A DNA stretch of 64,000 nt from Hydrocarboniclastica marina (GTDB lineage Bacteria > Pseudomonadota > Gammaproteobacteria > Pseudomonadales > Oleiphilaceae): positions 682,001 to 746,000 of the forward strand of contig NZ_CP031093.1 in the NCBI RefSeq assembly GCF_004851605.1, in the 5' to 3' direction. Below the pieces are notes generated by a model that had not been told where the DNA came from, did no database searches, and saw nothing but the letters and a program-made list of their open reading frames with translations. Every line of letters starts with the position of its first letter. Position 1 is the stretch's first letter. Made by a program: the position numbers and the translations under genes. Shown here piece by piece: positions 48,081 to 56,932 of this stretch.

Positions 48081-48101
48081 GGGTCTACTCAGGAATAATC
48101 G

Positions 48102-48971
48102 CTAAAAGCTGATCTTGGGCTCGGGGGCGAGCGCGAGGTTGTCCCATATAGCGAGGCTGGGAGTCGACTGGTTGAGTGTGTAGAAGTGAAGCCCGGGAGC
48201 GCCCCCGGCCAGCAGTTTGCGGCACATCTCGGTCACCACTTCTTCACCGAACTTGCGGATGCTCTCACTGTCATCGCCGTAGGCGTCGAGCTGTTTGCGG
48301 ATCCAGCGCGGCACTTCGGCCCCGCACATCTCACTGAACCGGATCAGGCTGGAGTAGTTCACGATGGGCATAATGCCGGGCACGACCGGTATGGTTATGC
48401 CGGCTTTCTCCAGTCGGTCGATAAAATAGAAGTAGGCATCCGGGTTGTAGAAATATTGGGTGATCGCGCTATTTGCGCCCGCTTCCACCTTGCGCTGGAA
48501 ATTTTTCAGGTCTTCCTCGGCGCTTCTGGCCTGAGGGTGGTATTCCGGGTAAGCCGCGACTTCAAGGGCGAAATGGTCGCCACTGTGCTCGCGGATAAAG
48601 GCCACCAATTCATTGGCATACCGGAGCTCTCCGGCAGAACCCATGCCGGAGGGCAGGTCGCCGCGCAGCGTGACGATGCGATTTACGCCATTATCGCGGT
48701 AGATATCGAGCAGCTCGGCCACGCTCTCACGAGTCGAACCAACGCAGGACAGGTGCGGCGCCGTCGAAATGCCCTGCTTGTGCAGCTTGAGCACGGTCTC
48801 GATGGTGCGATCGCGGGTGGAGCCGCCGGCGCCGAAGGTCACCGAGAAAAAGCTGGGCTTCCGCTCGGCGAGTTCGTCACGGGTCTGTTGCAGCTTTTCC
48901 ACGCCCGCGTCCGTCTTGGGTGGGAAGAACTCAAAGCTGAATCGGCGTTCGAACTGTTTTTGAGACTGCAT
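48102..48971 (-). CDS. metF: 5,10-methylenetetrahydrofolate reductase
   Basis: The product has 289 residues. It reduces methylene-THF to methyl-THF with FAD, giving the methyl group for methionine. Signatures are FSFEFFPPKTDAG at the start (catalytic Glu in the FEFFPP motif), VTFGAGGSTRDRT, HLSCVGSTRESV, and VTLRGDLP. ATG 48971 opens MQSQKQFERRFSF; a longer frame to 49016 has no family match. It ends the metK-ahcY-metF block on this strand. Length fits the family (about 290). Confidence 0.96.
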   Translation of the reverse strand: MQSQKQFERRFSFEFFPPKTDAGVEKLQQTRDELAERKPSFFSVTFGAGGSTRDRTIETVLKLHKQGISTAPHLSCVGSTRESVAELLDIYRDNGVNRIVTLRGDLPSGMGSAGELRYANELVAFIREHSGDHFALEVAAYPEYHPQARSAEEDLKNFQRKVEAGANSAITQYFYNPDAYFYFIDRLEKAGITIPVVPGIMPIVNYSSLIRFSEMCGAEVPRWIRKQLDAYGDDSESIRKFGEEVVTEMCRKLLAGGAPGLHFYTLNQSTPSLAIWDNLALAPEPKISF

Positions 48972-49081
48972 GTTTAATGTCCTGTTGAGAGAAGGACCAG
49001 AAAAATCCAGGAACAATAGGCGTGTTTGAGGAGTGGGCTGTGGTCGGACTGACTGCTTTCAAGTTAAAAGCCGACAGGGAA

Positions 49082-49105
49082 GCGAACAGCCAGGTGGCTG
49101 CTCGC
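49082..49105 (-). other. Hairpin between ahcY and metF
   Basis: On the minus strand GCGAGCAGCC, ACCT, GGCTGTTCGC folds into a 10-bp stem with one G-U pair. It lies 23 bases beyond the ahcY stop. It is followed by a short TTTT farther on, so it may slow or stop transcription or protect the ahcY mRNA end. Confidence 0.5.
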
Positions 49106-49127
49106 ACTCTCCACATTGCCGCACTGA

Positions 49128-50522
49128 TCAGTACTTGTAGCTGTCAGGCTTGAACGGTCCTTCAACCTCTACGCCAATGTACTTGGCCTGTTGGGGCGTC
49201 AGCTTGGTGATAACGCCACCGAAGCCCTCGACCATGTGCTTGGCCACTTCTTCATCCAGATGCTTGGGAAGAACTTCAACCGTGACACGAGCGGCACGCT
49301 CTTCCATCGGCAGATCCGCGAACTTGCGTTCAAACAGGTAAATCTGGGCAAGCACCTGGTTGGCAAAGGAGCCGTCCATGATGCGCGAAGGGTGGCCCGT
49401 CGCGTTGCCCAGGTTGACCAGGCGGCCTTCGGACAACAGGAGCAGGTGGTCGTTGCTGGCCTTGTCACGGTAGATCTTGTGGACCTGGGGCTTGATCTCA
49501 TCCCATTCCCAGTTCTTGCGCATGAAAGCGGTGTCGATTTCGTTATCGAAATGACCGATGTTGCACACCACCGCGCCGGACTTGAGCGCAGCCAGCATGT
49601 ATTGGTCACAGACGTTGACGTTGCCAGTGGTGGTGACCAGCAGGTCGGTGTGCTGCAGCAGGTCGCGGTTGATACCTTCGGCGGAGTTGGTGTTAACACC
49701 GTCCTTGAACGGGGATACCACCTCGTAGCCGTCCATGCACGCCTGCATGGCGCAGATGGGGTCAACTTCAGCGATCTTGACGATCATGCCTTCCTGACGC
49801 AGGGATGCAGCAGAGCCTTTGCCGACGTCGCCATAACCGATGACCAGGGCTTTTTTGCCTGACATCAAGTGATCTACACCACGCTTGATGGCATCGTTAA
49901 GGCTGTGGCGACAACCGTACTTGTTATCGTTCTTGGACTTGGTCACCGCATCGTTGACGTTGATGGCCGGCACTTTCAGGGAACCGTCGCGCATCATTTC
50001 CTGCAGGCGATGCACACCGGTCGTAGTCTCTTCACTGATGCCGTGGCAGCTGTTGAGAATCTCAGGATACTTGTCGTGCAGCAGCTGGGTAAGGTCGCCA
50101 CCATCGTCCAGGATCATGTTGGGCTTCCAGCCGTCGACGCCCGCCCCGACGGTCTGTTCGAGACACCACTCGTACTCCTCTTCGGTCTCACCCTTCCAGG
50201 CGAAAACCGGAATGCCAGACGCGGCAATAGCCGCAGCCGCCTGGTCCTGGGTTGAGAAAATATTGCACGATGACCAGCGGACTTCAGCACCGAGGGAAAC
50301 CAGGGTTTCGATCAGCACGGCCGTCTGGATGGTCATGTGGATGCAGCCCATCACGTAAGCGCCTTTAAGCGGCTGCTCCGCATGGTACTTCTCTCGCAGC
50401 GCCATCAGGGCCGGCATCTCGCTTTCAGCGATATCAATTTCCTTTCGGCCCCAGCCGGCGAGGGTGATATCACGCACTTTATAGTCGTCGAAGTTTTTCA
50501 GCTTCTCAGCGGGTGTGCTCAT
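49128..50522 (-). CDS. ahcY: S-adenosylhomocysteine hydrolase
   Basis: The product has 464 residues. It cleaves SAH to adenosine and homocysteine with NAD. Signatures are [16 protein letters not shown] (Asp), the NAD site [12 protein letters not shown], the segment [21 protein letters not shown] with the catalytic Lys and Asp, and the C-terminal DSYKY. It lies between metK and metF on the same strand, with gaps of about 100-160 bases. No clear SAH-type riboswitch was seen in its leader. Function is secure from motifs and end sequence. Confidence 0.97.
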   Translation of the reverse strand: MSTPAEKLKNFDDYKVRDITLAGWGRKEIDIAESEMPALMALREKYHAEQPLKGAYVMGCIHMTIQTAVLIETLVSLGAEVRWSSCNIFSTQDQAAAAIAASGIPVFAWKGETEEEYEWCLEQTVGAGVDGWKPNMILDDGGDLTQLLHDKYPEILNSCHGISEETTTGVHRLQEMMRDGSLKVPAINVNDAVTKSKNDNKYGCRHSLNDAIKRGVDHLMSGKKALVIGYGDVGKGSAASLRQEGMIVKIAEVDPICAMQACMDGYEVVSPFKDGVNTNSAEGINRDLLQHTDLLVTTTGNVNVCDQYMLAALKSGAVVCNIGHFDNEIDTAFMRKNWEWDEIKPQVHKIYRDKASNDHLLLLSEGRLVNLGNATGHPSRIMDGSFANQVLAQIYLFERKFADLPMEERAARVTVEVLPKHLDEEVAKHMVEGFGGVITKLTPQQAKYIGVEVEGPFKPDSYKY

Positions 50523-50625
50523 GTTCTGTCTCCTTGCTTCCCGGCGGGGCGGCGTAATGTTCGCCTGTGAGTGCCCAGACCGGGGTGAGTGTGAATAGCG
50601 GTGTTTCGTTTAGCTGTACGAGGAC

Positions 50626-51816
50626 CTAGATCCGTGCTGCATCACGCAGCAGCTCAGCCTTGTCGGTCTTCTCCCAGGGGAATGCGGTGAAGGTATCGTC
50701 GCCCACGGTCATTTCGAACGGGTTCCGGCCAAAATGCCCGTACGCTGCGGTCTGGCGGTACATGGGGTGAAGCAGATCGAGCATCTGGGTCAGCGCGTAG
50801 GGTCGCAGGTCGAAATTGGCTCGGATCAGCTTCTCGATAGTGACGTCATCGACCTTGCCGGTACCAAATGTGTTAACAGCGATCGACGTAGGCTCGGCAA
50901 CGCCGATAGCGTAGGAGATCTGGATCTCGCAGCGGTCCGCCAGGCCGGCCGCGACCACATTCTTGGCTACGTAGCGACCCGCATAGGCGGCAGAACGGTC
51001 AACTTTGGACGGGTCCTTGCCAGAGAACGCGCCGCCGCCGTGGCGGGCCATGCCACCGTACGTGTCGACAATGATTTTACGGCCGGTCAGCCCACAGTCA
51101 CCTACCGGGCCGCCGATCTCGAATTTGCCCGTCGGGTTAATGTGGAACTTGGTATCTTTGTGGATAAGCTCAGCTGGAATGACGTGCTTGACGATCAGCT
51201 CCATCACCGCTTCGCGCAGGTCTTCCTGGCTCACGTCAGGGCTGTGCTGGGTCGACAATACGATGGCATCGATACCGACAACCTTGTCGCCTTCATAGCG
51301 GCAGCTGACCTGGCTTTTGGCATCCGGGCGCAGCCAGTTCAGCAGGCCGGACTTACGACACTCCGCCTGGCGCTCGACCAGACGGTGGGCGAAACAGATC
51401 GGGGCGGGCATGAGGACGTCGGTCTCATTGGCTGCGTAGCCGAACATCAGGCCCTGGTCACCCGCGCCCTGGTCTTCCGGCTTCTGCCGGTCTACGCCCT
51501 GGGCGATGTCGACGGACTGTTTGCCGATAATATTGATTACGCCACAGGTTGCGCCGTCAAAACCAACGTCTGAGGAAGTGTAGCCAATGTCGCGAATGAC
51601 TTCGCGCACCAGTTCTTCAAGGTCGATCCAGGCAGAAGTGGTGACTTCGCCGGCGATAATGGCCACGCCGGTTTTCACCAGCGTTTCACAGGCCACGCGG
51701 GCGAGTTTGTCTTCTCTCAGAATGGCGTCCAGGACTGCGTCGGAAATCTGGTCCGCGACTTTATCAGGATGGCCCTCGGAGACCGACTCGGAGGTGAACA
51801 GGCTGTACTCGCTCAT
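50626..51816 (-). CDS. metK: S-adenosylmethionine synthetase
   Basis: The product has 396 residues. It makes SAM from methionine and ATP. Signatures are [20 protein letters not shown] (substrate site), [12 protein letters not shown], and [19 protein letters not shown] with the catalytic Lys/Asp. It is the first gene of the methyl-cycle block. An ArsR-type regulator fused to a methyltransferase lies upstream on the same strand, 98 bases away. That suggests, but does not show, control of metK by the fused protein. Confidence 0.98.
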   Translation of the reverse strand: MSEYSLFTSESVSEGHPDKVADQISDAVLDAILREDKLARVACETLVKTGVAIIAGEVTTSAWIDLEELVREVIRDIGYTSSDVGFDGATCGVINIIGKQSVDIAQGVDRQKPEDQGAGDQGLMFGYAANETDVLMPAPICFAHRLVERQAECRKSGLLNWLRPDAKSQVSCRYEGDKVVGIDAIVLSTQHSPDVSQEDLREAVMELIVKHVIPAELIHKDTKFHINPTGKFEIGGPVGDCGLTGRKIIVDTYGGMARHGGGAFSGKDPSKVDRSAAYAGRYVAKNVVAAGLADRCEIQISYAIGVAEPTSIAVNTFGTGKVDDVTIEKLIRANFDLRPYALTQMLDLLHPMYRQTAAYGHFGRNPFEMTVGDDTFTAFPWEKTDKAELLRDAARI

Positions 51817-51914
51817 AACTTAACGTCCCTCAAGATCAATAAATACGTGCGTTGAAAGCGCGGTTTTTTAGGTGTAGCTGTTGTATTACAGGTACAAAGT
51901 GAAAAGACGATGGC

Positions 51915-52940
51915 TCAATGCCGGGCCGGACTGAAATCCCATATCTGTATCTGGAAGCCATTGCGTAGCCCGATAAATGCCGGCTCAGTCGCAGTCAGCC
52001 CAGCTGCCCGGGCCCAGGTGGTCAATTCGGCGGCGCCAAAACCCAACCAGAGGTCACCGCAATTTTCCCGAACCCAGTTCTGATCATGGCTACTGAGGTC
52101 GCTGATGATAAACCGGCCCTCTGGAGCAAGCAGGGCGGCTACATCCGGAAACAGGTCTGCTGGGTTAGGCAGATGATGCAAGACCATATTGGCAACCACG
52201 AGATCAAACCGACCGACGCTGTCCTGTAAGCGGCTGCTGGCGATCGCACCAGCCTCGCCCTGCCGTAGAATGACATTCATCAATCCTTTGTGGCGCGCCG
52301 TTTCAGCGGCCAGCGCCAGCATCTCGCGTGAATTGTCGACGCCGACGACTTCCTCAAAGCGCTCTGCCAGCACGGGCAGAAAATGACCTTCCCCCGGGCC
52401 GATTTCCATGGCCCGCTTGCGTCGTGCCCCACCAAAACGCGCATCAATGAGCTCTTCCACCGGGTCAGCGTATTGCCCGAAATCTGCAATCAGCTCCTGC
52501 TGTTCGCGAAAGCGTTCAGCGTAACGGGCAAAGAAAGCCTGGGACTGTGCCGAGCGCTGTTCGCGTATGGCGGCTATTCGTCTCTGCCTGTCAGTGCTCA
52601 GCGGGTATAGGTCGAGTGTCCGGAATATGCCATCCGCAGCCTGCTCGTCGGCACTCTCAGGCAGGTGCCGCAACGGTCGCCGGTAAAAGATGGCGTTGCC
52701 TTCCCGCTGAGACTCTACCAGTCCCGCCCGGGAGAGCACTTTGAGGTGGTGGCTCATGCCCGACTGCTTGGCGTCAAACAGCTGACACAGTTCCAGTACG
52801 CCAAATGTTTCGCGGCGAAGTACTCTGAGTATCTCGAGGCGTAGCGGATCGCCGCTGGCTTTGTAGACAGCGGAGAGCGTCTCAAGCGCGTCGGCGGAGG
52901 AGCTCTCAAGGTCTGGCGCGAGGCTGGCGGGACTGTTCAT
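51915..52940 (-). CDS. ArsR-family regulator fused to SAM-dependent methyltransferase
   Basis: The product has 341 residues. Residues 20-95 are an ArsR winged helix: YKASGDPLRLEILRVL, then LCQLFDAKQSGMSHHLKVL as the recognition helices. Residues 150-330 are a class I methyltransferase with motif I EIGPGEGHF (179-187), VDNSREML and VVANMVLHHL. Such fusions occur near SAM-cycle genes. It lies just upstream of metK. ATG 52940 is chosen; TTG 52976 is an alternative. A 24-bp palindrome (52980-53003) lies just ahead of the start. It may sense SAM or SAH, which is inference. Confidence 0.85.
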   Translation of the reverse strand: MNSPASLAPDLESSSADALETLSAVYKASGDPLRLEILRVLRRETFGVLELCQLFDAKQSGMSHHLKVLSRAGLVESQREGNAIFYRRPLRHLPESADEQAADGIFRTLDLYPLSTDRQRRIAAIREQRSAQSQAFFARYAERFREQQELIADFGQYADPVEELIDARFGGARRKRAMEIGPGEGHFLPVLAERFEEVVGVDNSREMLALAAETARHKGLMNVILRQGEAGAIASSRLQDSVGRFDLVVANMVLHHLPNPADLFPDVAALLAPEGRFIISDLSSHDQNWVRENCGDLWLGFGAAELTTWARAAGLTATEPAFIGLRNGFQIQIWDFSPARH

Positions 52941-52979
52941 CTGGGCGAGTTTAGGTGGACCACCGGCACGGGTCAATAA

Positions 52980-53003
52980 CTATATCAAAGTTTTTTGATA
53001 TAG
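52980..53003. promoter_or_regulatory. 24-bp palindromic operator ahead of the ArsR-methyltransferase gene
   Basis: CTATATCAAA and TTTGATATAG flank a GTTT spacer, a perfect inverted repeat with 10-bp arms. It lies 40 bases before the ArsR-type start and 104 bases before rlmI on the other strand. ArsR repressors bind such AT-rich palindromes, so this is a likely self-control site that may also affect rlmI. I did not see a second copy ahead of metK, ahcY or metF. Confidence 0.75.
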
Positions 53004-53106
53004 CTTGAGAGCCTCCAGTAGTTAACGGGCCATCGGCTGAAGCTGTCCGCTGGCGGGTTCTTTCACGTATCATGCGCCCAGCATTCCTGCCGCCTGGAGA
53101 CCTGAC

Positions 53107-54306
53107 ATGCAATTTCCCCCGCTGACCCTTAAGAAAAACGCCGAGCGTCGGATCCGGGCTGGCCATCTCTGGATCTACAGCAACGAAGTGGATATCGCCA
53201 AGACACCCCTGGCCGCATTTGAACCGGGCACCCAGGCCAGTGTCCAGGCCAGCAACGGCAAGGCTTACGGCGTCGCCTTTGTGAACCCTCACGCCCTGAT
53301 CTGCGGGCGCCTCGTTACCCGTGACGCGGGCCAGGGCATGACGCCGCAACTGCTGGCACGGCGGATGAGTGCGGCCTTGAGCCTGCGCGAATCAGTCTAT
53401 GACAGGCCGTTCTATCGGCTGGTATTTGGCGATGGCGATGGCCTATCGGGGCTTGTGATTGATCGCTTTGGCGATATTTGCGTGGTTCAGATCTCGACCG
53501 CTGGCATGGAGTTGATGCGGGAGCAGATCATTGAAGCGGTCCACAAGCTGCTCAGTCCCGGGGTAATCGTGCTCAAAAACGACGGAAAAATGCGTGAGAT
53601 CGAAGGGCTGCCATCATACGTTGAAGTCGTGCATGGGACGCTTGCGGCCTCGATGCTGGTGGAAGAAAACGGTGTTCCTTTCCAGGCACCGGCAGAGGGC
53701 GGCCAGAAGACCGGCTGGTTCTACGATCATCGCCAGAACCGTCAGCGCTTGCAGACTTATGCTCGTGGCAAACGCGTGCTGGACGTTTTCAGCTATGTCG
53801 GCGGCTGGGGCGTTCAAGCCGGTGTTGCTGGCGCATCCCAGGTTACGTTTCTGGACAGCTCGGCCGCGGCGCTTGAATATGCGGCGGAAAATGCCCGTAA
53901 CAACGGTCTCGATAATGCCGAGTATCTCCAGGCAGATGCCTTTGAGGCGCTGAAAAAACTGGCGGAGGAAAAAGCCGAGCGCTACGACCTGATCATTCTG
54001 GACCCGCCCGCACTGATTCCGCGCAAGCGCGATATTCCCCAGGGCGAAGCGGCCTATGCACGCTTGAATGAGCTGGCATTAAGGTTGCTCGACAAGGATG
54101 GCATGCTGATGTCAGCCTCGTGCTCGATGCATCTTGGCGCTGATCGTCTACGGGATGTGGTGCGCGCCAGCGGTCGCAAGGTTGATCGATTCGTGCAGTT
54201 ACTGGAGCAGGGGCATCAGAGTGCGGATCACCCGATAGTCCCGGCCATCCCCGAAACAGAATATCTCAAGGCTTTGTGGTGCCGCAGCCTGAGTGGCTTT
54301 TACTGA
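53107..54306 (+). CDS. rlmI: 23S rRNA m5C1962 methyltransferase, RlmI-type
   Basis: The product has 399 residues. A PUA-type N-terminus (residues 1-75, AERRIRAGHLWIYSNEVD) leads a central EEI domain and a class I methyltransferase with VLDVFSYVGGWGVQAG from residue 224 and the catalytic DPPA near residue 299. RlmI methylates C5 of C1962 of 23S rRNA. GGAG is just before the ATG. It faces away from the ArsR-type gene and converges with the imelysin gene by seven bases. RlmK-like members could look similar. Confidence 0.9.
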   Translation: MQFPPLTLKKNAERRIRAGHLWIYSNEVDIAKTPLAAFEPGTQASVQASNGKAYGVAFVNPHALICGRLVTRDAGQGMTPQLLARRMSAALSLRESVYDRPFYRLVFGDGDGLSGLVIDRFGDICVVQISTAGMELMREQIIEAVHKLLSPGVIVLKNDGKMREIEGLPSYVEVVHGTLAASMLVEENGVPFQAPAEGGQKTGWFYDHRQNRQRLQTYARGKRVLDVFSYVGGWGVQAGVAGASQVTFLDSSAAALEYAAENARNNGLDNAEYLQADAFEALKKLAEEKAERYDLIILDPPALIPRKRDIPQGEAAYARLNELALRLLDKDGMLMSASCSMHLGADRLRDVVRASGRKVDRFVQLLEQGHQSADHPIVPAIPETEYLKALWCRSLSGFY

Positions 54307-55472
54307 ACCAGGTCTTTTTTGCTGGCGGAACTAGCGTTGCCCGTTAAGGTTTGGGCAAGTGCCATAGCCGCGTCCCGCGTCGCGGAGATGTCATCCAGGC
54401 CGGGTGGTGCTGGCTCCGCTTCCGCCAGATTTCTGAGCGACAGGCCCAAGCGCTTCGCTGCAGACACATCTGGGCCAGCCTCCGGCCAGAAGTGTCTCAT
54501 CAGCCAGCTCCACTCTGCGTCCAACTCGGTAAAGTCAGTTCTGGCAAAGGCGCTGTGCCACAGGGGCATCCCGTTGTTGTCTTCTCCGCTCGGCTGACTC
54601 CTCCAGCGGGCCAGGGTCTGAGCCAGTTCGTCCAGCCAGGCGACGAGCAGGTCGCGGCGCCCTATGGCCGTCGGCGGTTTCCCCTCCGTTGCGAAAAGCA
54701 TTGCCAACCCGCTCAGGTCGGGCAACGGCACCGTTGGGGCGCAGTGCTCCTCTACTGCGAGCTGCAACAGCCCTGCCATGCTCTGGGTAAGTGTCCGGCG
54801 GCGGTCTGCCGCTGGGACCGTGTCGGCGTCAGCGTGAGACGCCGGCTCAAAAGCAGTGGCCTTTCTCGTCGGTTTGCCGTCTTCATCAGGCGCGCCCCAG
54901 AGCATGAACTCAAGGGGATGAAATCCCAGCACAACATAATAAAGGTCAGTCGACAGATGTTCCTCCGCCAGGGCTTGGGGATCCAGTGGCACCTCACTGT
55001 AGACCAGGCCGCTGATCGGGTATCCGGGTACGCTGTCGAGATAGCCGGGAAGAATAGGCTCGACATCAATCATGGGGTGGGCGGTATCGCTCTCGTCGAG
55101 GCCCGCCGTAAGGAGCAGCCGGCGCCAATGCTGCCAGTTCTGATGAGCCGTTCTCCACGCCTCGCGCGCAGAGCCAAGGCCCGCGCGCGAAGGTGACTGC
55201 ATGAACTCGGCGACCTGGCTTTCAAGAACGCTGCTTGCGGCGCAGAGTTCCTGCCGCGTGGTCAGAGCCATCCGGTGCGCTGCTGCGAGAGCGGGGTCAG
55301 CATTCGCTGGCGCGTACTCAATGTCTGCCTGCTCTATCGATGGCGGCGGTTCCTCGCTGTGTTGGCGATCCGAGCAGCCAGCCACCAGCAGGACTGACAG
55401 CGCGGCCCCGAGTAATCTTGCTGGCCAGGTTCGGGAAGCGATATAACCGGCCAGATCTCCAGAGCTTCCCAT
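54300..55472 (-). CDS. Imelysin-family (M75-type) lipoprotein
   Basis: The product has 390 residues with a lipobox LVAGC (Cys33), so it is a lipoprotein. The imelysin signature GFHPLE is at 183-188, with YSEVPLD just before. Imelysin-like proteins bind iron or heme, and some act in iron uptake, but the ligand is not established. ATG 55472 is chosen because it opens the signal peptide and lies one base after the upstream stop. It is tightly coupled to the HAD hydrolase upstream. It overlaps the rlmI end by seven bases. Confidence 0.85.
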   Translation of the reverse strand: MGSSGDLAGYIASRTWPARLLGAALSVLLVAGCSDRQHSEEPPPSIEQADIEYAPANADPALAAAHRMALTTRQELCAASSVLESQVAEFMQSPSRAGLGSAREAWRTAHQNWQHWRRLLLTAGLDESDTAHPMIDVEPILPGYLDSVPGYPISGLVYSEVPLDPQALAEEHLSTDLYYVVLGFHPLEFMLWGAPDEDGKPTRKATAFEPASHADADTVPAADRRRTLTQSMAGLLQLAVEEHCAPTVPLPDLSGLAMLFATEGKPPTAIGRRDLLVAWLDELAQTLARWRSQPSGEDNNGMPLWHSAFARTDFTELDAEWSWLMRHFWPEAGPDVSAAKRLGLSLRNLAEAEPAPPGLDDISATRDAAMALAQTLTGNASSASKKDLVQ

Positions 55473-55473
55473 C

Positions 55474-56130
55474 TCAGCCCCGCAAGCTGCGTATCGGCCA
55501 ACCGCGCTGGCGGGCCATGTCTTCCAGAATGGGGTCTGGATCGATGGCGACGGGATGAGGCACCGCTTCCAAAAGGGGTAGGTCGTTGTGGGAGTCACTA
55601 TAGAACCAGGCGTCGTCCAGAGTATGGGACGTCTGCTTCAGCCACTGATGCAGACGCTCGACCTTGCCGCCCTGGAAGCAGGGCGTTCCCGCCACACGGC
55701 CTGTGTAGCGGCCGTCTTTAATCTCAGGGTCGGTTGCCAGCAGGTGGTCAACCTTTAAGAGGGCGGCTATGGGTTCGGTCACGAAGCGATTGGTCGCGGT
55801 GATGATCAGAAGCACATCGCCGCGCTGGCGATGCTGGTCGAGCAGGGCCGCAGCTGCAGGCAGCATCAGGGGTTCAATCTGTTCCGCGAGAAACCTTTCA
55901 CGCAGGGCGTGGAGTGTCTCAGTGGGGTGCTGGGTCAGTGGTTCCAGCGCAAACGCAAGATACTCCAGGATGTCGAGCGTGCCGTTCTGGTACTGGTCGT
56001 GGAAACGGTCGTTAGCTTCCCGGTAGACGCTTGGATCTACAACTTTTTGCTCAACCAGATAGTCTCCCCAGGCATGATCGCTATCACCGCCGATCAGAGT
56101 ATTGTCGAGATCAAAGATTGCCAGGGCCAC
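55474..56130 (-). CDS. HAD-IB family hydrolase (SerB-like phosphatase)
   Basis: The product has 218 residues. HAD motif I is AIFDLDNTLIGGDSDHAW (Asp7, Asp9), ITATNRF is motif II, GGKVERL is the Lys motif III, and YSDSHNDLPLLEAV is motif IV. This is the phosphoserine-phosphatase-like IB subfamily, which also has phosphatases on other small substrates. GTG 56130 fits the family start. It is coupled to the imelysin gene by one base. It diverges from rppH. The natural substrate is unknown. Confidence 0.87.
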   Translation of the reverse strand: MALAIFDLDNTLIGGDSDHAWGDYLVEQKVVDPSVYREANDRFHDQYQNGTLDILEYLAFALEPLTQHPTETLHALRERFLAEQIEPLMLPAAAALLDQHRQRGDVLLIITATNRFVTEPIAALLKVDHLLATDPEIKDGRYTGRVAGTPCFQGGKVERLHQWLKQTSHTLDDAWFYSDSHNDLPLLEAVPHPVAIDPDPILEDMARQRGWPIRSLRG

Positions 56131-56383
56131 ATTTAACTCCGCTACGTTCTTTTCAATGCCTCGCCAGCGGACCGTTATTCGCTGCGGGCGACTGGCTCGG
56201 AAGGGATGAGAATTGTAGCAGCGGACCATAATTGCGGCGATGATAGTTTGCCGGGTATGGTAATCTCTGGAAAAATGACGGTAACTTAAGATGAGCAGGT
56301 GCCGAACTGGCGAAAAGCCGTGACGCCTCTCGTGTACAGGCCTTAAGTTAGAGCAAAGACCCTAAACAGAACAGGAACATGCC

Positions 56384-56932
56384 GTGATCGACTCCGACGG
56401 TTTCAGACCCAATGTCGGAATCATTCTGGCCAACCCCCAAGGGGAGGTGCTTTGGGCACGCCGAATCGGCCAGGACGCGTGGCAGTTCCCCCAAGGGGGC
56501 ATTAACGACCGCGAATCTCCGGAAGAGGCTCTGTTCAGAGAGCTGGGCGAAGAAGTGGGTTTGAGCATCAACGATGTGAAAATCATCGCTTGTACCCGGG
56601 GATGGCTGCGTTATCGACTACCGCGCAGAATGGTTCGACAGCACTCACACCCGGTGTGCGTGGGTCAAAAGCAAAAGTGGTTTCTGCTGGAAATGTTGTG
56701 CCCGGACGACAGGGTCTGCATGGACAGAACCAGCTCGCCTGAATTCGATGGTTGGCAGTGGGTCAGCTATTGGTATCCGCTCGGGCAGGTCGTTTCGTTC
56801 AAGCGGGACGTCTACAGAAAGGCCTTGCGCGAACTGGCTCCGCGGCTGCTGCCGATGCAGGAGCCTGCCAGTAAGCACCGTAAGGAACAGCAAGTCTCCC
56901 GCCGGCGCCGACAGGAAAGACCCGAATGCTGA
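56384..56932 (+). CDS. rppH: RNA pyrophosphohydrolase
   Basis: The product has 182 residues. It removes pyrophosphate from the 5' end of mRNAs and so starts decay. It opens [17 protein letters not shown], close to the E. coli start. The Nudix box covers 38-60 ([20 protein letters not shown]...), and WFLLEM and [19 protein letters not shown] follow as in RppH. The start is GTG 56384. It overlaps ptsP by seven bases, the standard gammaproteobacterial order. The C-terminal tail is basic and longer than needed for the fold. Confidence 0.96.
   Translation: MIDSDGFRPNVGIILANPQGEVLWARRIGQDAWQFPQGGINDRESPEEALFRELGEEVGLSINDVKIIACTRGWLRYRLPRRMVRQHSHPVCVGQKQKWFLLEMLCPDDRVCMDRTSSPEFDGWQWVSYWYPLGQVVSFKRDVYRKALRELAPRLLPMQEPASKHRKEQQVSRRRRQERPEC

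Noticed and set aside
49900-50470. GATATC-type half-sites inside ahcY as ArsR operators
   Set aside because: They are single half-sites within coding sequence and lack the palindromic partner.
50523-50625. SAH riboswitch ahead of ahcY
   Set aside because: The conserved SAH aptamer core could not be seen in this 103-base leader.
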